DNA of 64,000 nucleotides from REEB95 sp963810055 (GTDB lineage: Bacteria > Pseudomonadota > Alphaproteobacteria > ATCC43930 > CGMCC-115725). The stretch is from NCBI GenBank assembly GCA_963810055.1, contig CAWEME010000005.1, positions 1-64,000 on the forward strand. Direction: 5' to 3'. The notes below the pieces were generated by a model. The model was given only the letters and a program-made list of their open reading frames with translations. It was not told where the DNA came from and made no database searches. Of the stretch, positions 59,217-64,000 are shown piece by piece. The position numbers and the translations under genes are program-made. Within the stretch, counting starts at the first letter, position 1. Every line of letters starts with the position of its first letter.

Positions 59217-60414
59217 GCCCGGCATGGCGGAGCGTTCCTCGCCCTGGGAGATTCTGGCCGTCTTTCTGAAACTGGGCCTGACCTGCTTCGGCGGCCCGGT
59301 GGCGCATCTGGGCTATTACCGCGCCGAGTTCGTCGCCAAGCGCCAATGGCTCGACGAGGCGGGTTTCGCCGACCTGCTGGCCTTGTCGCAATTCCTGCCC
59401 GGCGCGGCGTCGAGCAAGTTCGGCGTCGCCGTGGGATTGCTGCGCGCCGGGATGCTCGGCGGCCTCGCCGCCTGGATCGGCTTCACCCTACCTTCGGCGT
59501 TGCTGATGATCGGCTTCGGCTACGGCATCGCCCGGTTCGGCGGCGTTGCGGGCGCGGCCTGGCTGCACGGCCTGATGCTGGTGGCGCTGGCGGTGGTGGC
59601 GCTGGCGGTGTGGCAGATGGCGCGGCGTCTCGCCAACGACGTGCCGCGCGGCGCGCTGGCGCTGGCCGCCGCCGGCATCGCGCTGGCCCTGCCGACGAGC
59701 TGGAGCCAGCTCGCCGCCATCGCCTTCGGCGCGGCGATCGGCCGGCTGTTGCTGCCCGGCCAGGTCAGGCACGAGGCGCAGCCCTTCCACCCGCGCATCC
59801 CGCGCGCGGTCTCGGTCGCGGCGCTGGCGCTGTTCTTCCTGCTGCTCGCGCTGCTGCCGGCGCTCGCGGTCGCGATGGATTCGAACGCGCTCAAGCTGCT
59901 GGACGGCTTCTACCGCTCCGGCGCGCTGGTGTTCGGCGGCGGCCACGTGCTGCTGCCGCTCTTGGACGCGGTGGTGGTGCCGAAGGGCTGGGTGTCGCAA
60001 GACGCCTTTCTCGCCGGTTACGGCGCGGCCCAGGCGTTGCCCGGGCCGCTGTTCACCTTTGCCGCCTATCTCGGCATGGTGATGGGCCCGCCGCCGGGCG
60101 GCCTGGCGGCGGCCTTGCTCGCTCTCTTCGCCATTTTCCTGCCCAGCTATCTGCTCATCGTCGGCGCGTTGCCGTTCTGGAGCGAGCTGCGCGCCAACGC
60201 CGCGATGCAATCGACGCTGGCCGGCGTCAATGCCGCGGTGGTCGGGCTGCTGCTGGCGGCGCTCTACCGTCCGGTCTTCACCAGCGCGGTGTTTGGATTG
60301 CGCGATTTCGCCTTCGCGCTGGCGGCCTTGGCTCTGCTGCGCTTCGCGCGGATGCCGCCCTGGGCGGTGGTCCTGCTCGGCGCCGGCGCCGCCGAGGCGC
60401 TATCGCTGCTTTAG
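59209..60414 (+). CDS. chrA: ChrA-type chromate/anion transporter
   Basis: This protein of about 400 residues has two homologous halves, each beginning with the family signature. The N-terminal half shows LTCFGGPVAHLGYYRAEFV near residue 28, and the second half GALVFGGGHVLLPLLDAVVV and QALPGPLFTFAAYLG. About 10 helices are visible. ChrA proteins export chromate and may use a sulfate-like mechanism; whether this one does is not shown. ATG at 59209 or 59224 are both possible. It is convergent with hemF (stop codons overlap). Confidence 0.9.
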   Translation: MARPGMAERSSPWEILAVFLKLGLTCFGGPVAHLGYYRAEFVAKRQWLDEAGFADLLALSQFLPGAASSKFGVAVGLLRAGMLGGLAAWIGFTLPSALLMIGFGYGIARFGGVAGAAWLHGLMLVALAVVALAVWQMARRLANDVPRGALALAAAGIALALPTSWSQLAAIAFGAAIGRLLLPGQVRHEAQPFHPRIPRAVSVAALALFFLLLALLPALAVAMDSNALKLLDGFYRSGALVFGGGHVLLPLLDAVVVPKGWVSQDAFLAGYGAAQALPGPLFTFAAYLGMVMGPPPGGLAAALLALFAIFLPSYLLIVGALPFWSELRANAAMQSTLAGVNAAVVGLLLAALYRPVFTSAVFGLRDFAFALAALALLRFARMPPWAVVLLGAGAAEALSLL

Positions 60415-61271
60415 GGCCACAGCACCGCCGGCGGCAGCGACATCAGGATCGCCTCGACATTGCCGCCGGTCTTCAATCCGAACAGCGTGCCGCGGTCGTA
60501 AAGCAGGTTGAACTCGACATAACGGCCGCGCTTCACCAATTGCGCGCGGCGCTGCTCCTGGGTCCAGGGGCGTAGCATGTTGCGGCGCACCAGGCGCGGA
60601 TATATCCGCGAGAACGCCTCGCCCACGTCGCGGGTGAAGGTGAAATCGTCGTCCCATTCGCCGCTGTTGAAATCGTCGAAGAAGATGCCGCCGACGCCGC
60701 GCGGCTCCTTGCGGTGCTTGAGATAGAAATACTCGTCGCACCATTGCTTGAAGCGCGGGTAATAGCCCGGATCGTGCGCGGCGCAACAGGCTTCGAGCGC
60801 GGCGTGGAAGTCGCGCGTGTCGGATTCCTCGGGGAAGATCGGCGTCAGATCGGAGCCGCCGCCGAACCACCATTTCGTGGTGCGCAAATGCCGCGTGTTC
60901 ATGTGCGCGGCCGGCACCAGCGGCGAGCGCGGATGCGCCACCAGCGATATGCCGCTCGCCCAGAAACGCGGGTCTTGCGCCGCGCCGGGTATCTGGCCGC
61001 GGAACTCGGGCGAGAATTCGCCCCACACCGTCGAGACGTTGACGCCGACCTTCTCGAACACGCCGCCATGCATGAGCGAGATTTCGCCGCCGCCGCCGCC
61101 TTCCCGCTGCCAGGTCTTGCGCTCGAAGCGTCCCGCCTTGCCTTCTTCGGGCCGCGCCGCTTCGTATTCGTCCTCGATGCTTTCGAACACCGCGCAGATC
61201 CGGTCGCGCAGCTCGGCGAACCAGGCCGCGGCCAGGGCCTTCTGCACTTCGGCGTCTTGCGTGTCGCTCAT
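60411..61271 (-). CDS. hemF: Oxygen-dependent coproporphyrinogen III oxidase HemF
   Basis: This 286-residue enzyme decarboxylates coproporphyrinogen III with O2 in heme synthesis. The characteristic WWFGGGSDLTP and YYPRFKQWCDEYFYLKHR motifs lie mid-protein, followed by GGIFFDDF, and RGRYVEFNLLYDRGTLFGL near the C-terminus. The requirement for O2 fits an aerobic lifestyle. I chose the ATG at 61271 because the protein then begins normally and the start overlaps the trmL stop by four bases. Confidence 0.97.
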   Translation of the reverse strand: MSDTQDAEVQKALAAAWFAELRDRICAVFESIEDEYEAARPEEGKAGRFERKTWQREGGGGGEISLMHGGVFEKVGVNVSTVWGEFSPEFRGQIPGAAQDPRFWASGISLVAHPRSPLVPAAHMNTRHLRTTKWWFGGGSDLTPIFPEESDTRDFHAALEACCAAHDPGYYPRFKQWCDEYFYLKHRKEPRGVGGIFFDDFNSGEWDDDFTFTRDVGEAFSRIYPRLVRRNMLRPWTQEQRRAQLVKRGRYVEFNLLYDRGTLFGLKTGGNVEAILMSLPPAVLWP

Positions 61272-61729
61272 GTCTCGTCCTTCGGCAACAAACCGGTCTG
61301 GCGCAACGCCTCGCCCAGCGCCAACGCCGCCGCCAGCGCGACGTTGAGCGAACGCAGGCCCGGCCGCATCGGGATCAGCACGCGCTCGTCGGCGGCGCAA
61401 GATACCTCCGGCGGCACGCCCGCCGATTCGCGGCCCAGCAGCAGCGAATCATCCGCCGCGAAAGCGAAGCGATGATAGGGGAGACGCGCCTTGGTCGAAA
61501 GCAGCACCAGCCTTCCCTGGCGCGGCGCCCGGACATAGGCGTCCCAGGAGACGTGGCGGCGGATCTCGGCCTGGCCCAGGTAATCCATCGCCGCGCGTTT
61601 CAACCGCCGGTCGTCGAGCACGAAGCCGCACGGCTCGATGATGTCCACGGCCACGCCCAGACACGCGGCGAGGCGCAGAATCGATCCGGCGTTTTGCGGG
61701 ATATCGGGCTGGTACAAAACGAGGCGCAT
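61268..61729 (-). CDS. trmL: tRNA (cytidine34-2'-O)-methyltransferase TrmL
   Basis: This 153-residue SPOUT methyltransferase modifies the wobble base of tRNA-Leu. The start MRLVLYQPDIPQNAGSILR is classic, with NAGSILRLAACLG forming motif 1. GRESAGVPPEV and the C-terminal PMRPGLRSLNVALAAALALGEALRQ form the knot. I chose the ATG at 61729 as the family start; an upstream open frame exists but is not homologous. It is divergent from petA with a 169-base spacer that must contain promoters for both. Confidence 0.96.
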   Translation of the reverse strand: MRLVLYQPDIPQNAGSILRLAACLGVAVDIIEPCGFVLDDRRLKRAAMDYLGQAEIRRHVSWDAYVRAPRQGRLVLLSTKARLPYHRFAFAADDSLLLGRESAGVPPEVSCAADERVLIPMRPGLRSLNVALAAALALGEALRQTGLLPKDET

Positions 61730-61898
61730 GGTGGAGAAGCTTGTGGATAGTTTCGCTCCTTGTCCAGCCTGGGGCGAATACCCCGCTCCGGCCGTGGATT
61801 TGGGGCCGCGATGCGGCAGGATGTCGCATAGAAGTGTTCGTTCAACCGTATAGCTTCGCGGCAACCCTTTCAGAAGGGGGCGGGGAAAAGGGAACTTC

Positions 61899-62552
61899 AT
61901 GGCGGAATCGGCGCAATCGCAAACCGGCGGCGCGCATGCCCAAGAAGGCACGCGGCGCGACTTCCTGGTCATCGCGGCCAATGCGCTGATGGGCGTGGGC
62001 GCGGCCTGCGCCGCCTGGCCGCTCATCAAGAGCATGAATCCGGCGCGGGACGTGTTGGCCGCCGGCGCGCCCGTCGATATCGACATCTCCGGCCTCCAGC
62101 CCGGCCAGCAGATTCTCGTGCTGTGGCGCTCGCGCCCGGTCTTCATCGTCAACCGCAACCCGGACGAACTGAAGAAGCTGCAAGACTCCCAGGATACGAG
62201 TCTGCTGCGCGACCCGAATTCCGACGAACTGCAGCAGCCGCCTTACGCCAAGAACTGGCACCGCTCGCTCAAGCCGGAATTCCTGGTGCTGGTCGGCATC
62301 TGCACCCATCTCGGCTGCATCCCGGAATTCACGCCGCAACCCGGCGGCAACCTCGGCGCCGCCTGGCCGGGGGGATATTTCTGCCCGTGCCACGGCTCGC
62401 GCTACGATTTGTCCGGCCGCGTCTTCAGCGGCGTGCCGGCGCCCTACAATCTGCCGGTGCCGCCTTATCGCTTCGTCAACGACACCACCATCCGGATCGG
62501 CGAGAACCCGCCGGACTCGAGTTGGGATTTCGGTTCGATCGTGCAGATTTAG
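61899..62552 (+). CDS. petA: Ubiquinol-cytochrome c reductase Rieske iron-sulfur subunit
   Basis: This 217-residue subunit of the cytochrome bc1 complex has an N-terminal Tat-type signal (TRRDFLVIAANALMGVGAACA) that is usually retained as a membrane anchor. The Rieske cluster ligands are in CTHLGC near residue 134 and CPCHGS near 162. Its position at the head of petABC gives it the first place in the bc1 operon. The ATG is preceded by GGGAAAAGGGAAC, a strong ribosome-binding site. Confidence 0.97.
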   Translation: MAESAQSQTGGAHAQEGTRRDFLVIAANALMGVGAACAAWPLIKSMNPARDVLAAGAPVDIDISGLQPGQQILVLWRSRPVFIVNRNPDELKKLQDSQDTSLLRDPNSDELQQPPYAKNWHRSLKPEFLVLVGICTHLGCIPEFTPQPGGNLGAAWPGGYFCPCHGSRYDLSGRVFSGVPAPYNLPVPPYRFVNDTTIRIGENPPDSSWDFGSIVQI

Positions 62553-62564
62553 AACGGCGCAATC

Positions 62565-63812
62565 ATGGCCCTGCCGGAAAACAAAATCGTGCGCTGGATC
62601 GATCACCGTCTGCCGGTGTTCACCTTCCTCGACCACGAACTCAATCAGTACCCGACGCCCAAGAACCTGAACTACTGGTGGAACTTCGGCTCGCTCGCCG
62701 GGATCGTGCTGGTGATCATGATCGTCACCGGCATCTTCCTCGCCATGCAGTACACGCCGCACGTCGATTACGCCTTCGCTTCGGTCGAGCGCATCATGCG
62801 CGACGTGAATTACGGCTGGCTGATGCGCTACATCCACATGAACGGCGCGTCGTTCTTCTTCATCCTGGTCTACATCCACGTCTTCCGCGGCCTCTATTAC
62901 GGCTCCTACAAGGCGCCGCGCGAGCTTTTGTGGATGCTGGGCATCGTCATCCTGCTGCTGATGATGGCGACGGCGTTCATGGGTTACGTGCTGCCCTGGG
63001 GGCAGATGAGCTTCTGGGGCGCGACCGTCATCACCAATTTGTTCTCGGCGTTTCCCGGCGTGGGCAACGACATCGTCACCTGGCTGTGGGGCGGCTTCGC
63101 GGTCGGCAACCCGACCCTGAACCGCTTCTTCTCGCTCCACTACCTGCTGCCCTTCCTCCTCGTCGGCGTGGTGGGCTTGCATATTGTGGCGTTGCACCAG
63201 CACGGCTCGAACAATCCCCTGGGCATCGACCGCAAGGGGCCGCAGGATACGATCCCCTTCCATCCCTATTACACCATCAAGGACATGTTCGGCCTGGGCG
63301 TGTTCCTGATCGTCTTCGCCCTGTTCGTGTTCTATTTCCCGAATCTGCTGGGCGATCCGGCGAACTACATCCCCGCCAACCCGTTGCAGACCCCGCCCGA
63401 GATCGTGCCGGAATGGTACTTCCTGCCGTTCTACGCCATCCTGCGCTCGATCCCGAGCAAGCTCCTGGGCGTCTGCGCCATGTTCGGCTCGCTCCTGGTG
63501 CTGTTCGTCGTGCCCTGGCTCGACACCTCGAAGGTGCGCTCGGCCTATTTCCGCCCGGTCTTCAAATGGGTGTTCTGGCTGCTGGTGATCGACTGCTTCG
63601 CGCTGGGCTGGGTCGGCGCGCACCGGCCGGAAGGCTGGTTCGTCGTCATCGGCCGGATCGCCACCTTCTACTACTTCCTCCATTTCCTCGTCCTGCTGCC
63701 GGTCATCGGCTGGTTCGAGCAGCCGCTGCCGCTGCCGCCCAGCATCTCGAGCCCGGTCTTGAACAAAGGCGGAAGGCGCCCGGCCATTTCACCGGCGAGG
63801 CGCAAGCCATGA
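62565..63812 (+). CDS. petB: Cytochrome b subunit of the bc1 complex
   Basis: This 415-residue, eight-helix subunit binds two hemes and the quinol sites. Heme-ligand His pairs are in MRYIHMNGASFFFILVYIHVFRG (two His) and SLHYLLPFLLVGVVGLHIVALHQHG. The Qo motif PEWYFLPFYAILRSIP near residue 283 is intact. Length fits alphaproteobacterial PetB. The stop overlaps the petC ATG (ATGA). Confidence 0.97.
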   Translation: MALPENKIVRWIDHRLPVFTFLDHELNQYPTPKNLNYWWNFGSLAGIVLVIMIVTGIFLAMQYTPHVDYAFASVERIMRDVNYGWLMRYIHMNGASFFFILVYIHVFRGLYYGSYKAPRELLWMLGIVILLLMMATAFMGYVLPWGQMSFWGATVITNLFSAFPGVGNDIVTWLWGGFAVGNPTLNRFFSLHYLLPFLLVGVVGLHIVALHQHGSNNPLGIDRKGPQDTIPFHPYYTIKDMFGLGVFLIVFALFVFYFPNLLGDPANYIPANPLQTPPEIVPEWYFLPFYAILRSIPSKLLGVCAMFGSLLVLFVVPWLDTSKVRSAYFRPVFKWVFWLLVIDCFALGWVGAHRPEGWFVVIGRIATFYYFLHFLVLLPVIGWFEQPLPLPPSISSPVLNKGGRRPAISPARRKP

Positions 63813-64000
63813 CGCGGCGTTGGGCGCGGCATGCGTTGCTGGCCGGCGCGGCGCTGCTCGCGCTGGGCGCGGGCGCGGCTTGGGCGCAGGAATCCGCCGA
63901 ACCGCCGATGCCCAAGCTGACCTGGTCCTTCAACGGGCCGTTCGGCACCTTCGACCGGGCCGCGTTGCAGCGCGGCTTCCAGGTCTATAACGAGGTCTGC
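63809..64000 (+). CDS. petC: Cytochrome c1 subunit, 5' part (cut by the window edge)
   Basis: The first 64 codons are present. A signal peptide (ARHALLAGAALLALGAGAAWAQ) is followed by LTWSFNGPFGTFDRAALQRGFQVYNEVC, whose last residue is the first cysteine of the expected CxxCH heme site. This completes the petABC bc1 operon order. The gene continues beyond the window. Confidence 0.95.
   Translation, partial: MTRRWARHALLAGAALLALGAGAAWAQESAEPPMPKLTWSFNGPFGTFDRAALQRGFQVYNEVC

Noticed and set aside
61842..63683. 613-codon open frame antisense to petA and petB
   Set aside because: Low-complexity acidic/His-rich translation with no domain; it mirrors hydrophobic cytochrome b coding sequence.

Overview
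The window is GC-rich, gene-dense DNA from an alphaproteobacterium, most like the Rhodospirillales or a neighbouring order. The case rests on gene content and order: a cox operon (ctaC-ctaD-ctaB-small protein-ctaG-ctaE-DUF983-SURF1) followed by thrC and an M16 peptidase, a Rieske-cytochrome b-cytochrome c1 operon, a plant-type glutamate-cysteine ligase, an APH-type thrB beside rnhA, psd-pssA, and a MoxR/DUF58/DUF4159 cluster. I saw no rRNA, tRNA, CRISPR array, prophage or insertion sequence, and no gene-free stretch longer than about 230 bases.

Layout. 0-6 kb: ClC-family protein, ubiTUV (O2-independent ubiquinone synthesis), rsmD, a class I amidotransferase-fold hydrolase, tadA. 6-16 kb: purD, xseA, an M23 peptidase, then a lipid A / outer-membrane block on the minus strand (LpxL-like acyltransferase, lpxK, waaA, DUF374 acyltransferase, msbA). 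16-26 kb: pmbA and tldD, which are 7 kb apart, with an ETF-type methyltransferase, ubiA, rsmE, gshA, an agarase-like glycoside hydrolase and two small unknowns between them. 26-41 kb: the cytochrome oxidase operon, an M32 carboxypeptidase, thrC, M16 peptidase, GNAT, yqgE, a DsbD-like reductase, peroxiredoxin, rnhA and thrB. 41-48 kb is an accessory patch: a broken lipoprotein, an inward-rectifier K+ channel, two CHRD-domain paralogues (one broken), a fused remnant of a potFGHI polyamine transporter, apt and several unknowns. 48-64 kb: pssA/psd, a four-gene MoxR-DUF58-BatA-like operon, DUF1285, NUDIX, cca, chrA, hemF, trmL and the start of the bc1 operon.

Together these genes describe an aerobic respiratory Gram-negative cell: ubiquinone (ubiA, ubiTUV), the bc1 complex (petABC) and an aa3-type oxidase with its heme/copper assembly factors, plus lipid A and phosphatidylethanolamine synthesis and thiol/redox maintenance. 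The O2-requiring hemF beside an O2-independent ubiquinone set suggests an organism that meets both high and low oxygen, provided the ubi genes are intact.

The most important caution is that seven or eight genes are frameshifted, and wherever I could resolve the shift it behaves as a single extra base. Bacterial pseudogene decay is normally deletion-biased, so residual insertion errors in the assembly are a serious alternative to real gene loss. The pot remnant is different: it joins the start of potF to the end of potI and implies loss of several kilobases (or a misjoin). I did not find a clearly new biological system. The closest candidates for follow-up are the MoxR/three-MIDAS-protein operon and a small palindromic repeat found 3' of both tldD and pmbA.
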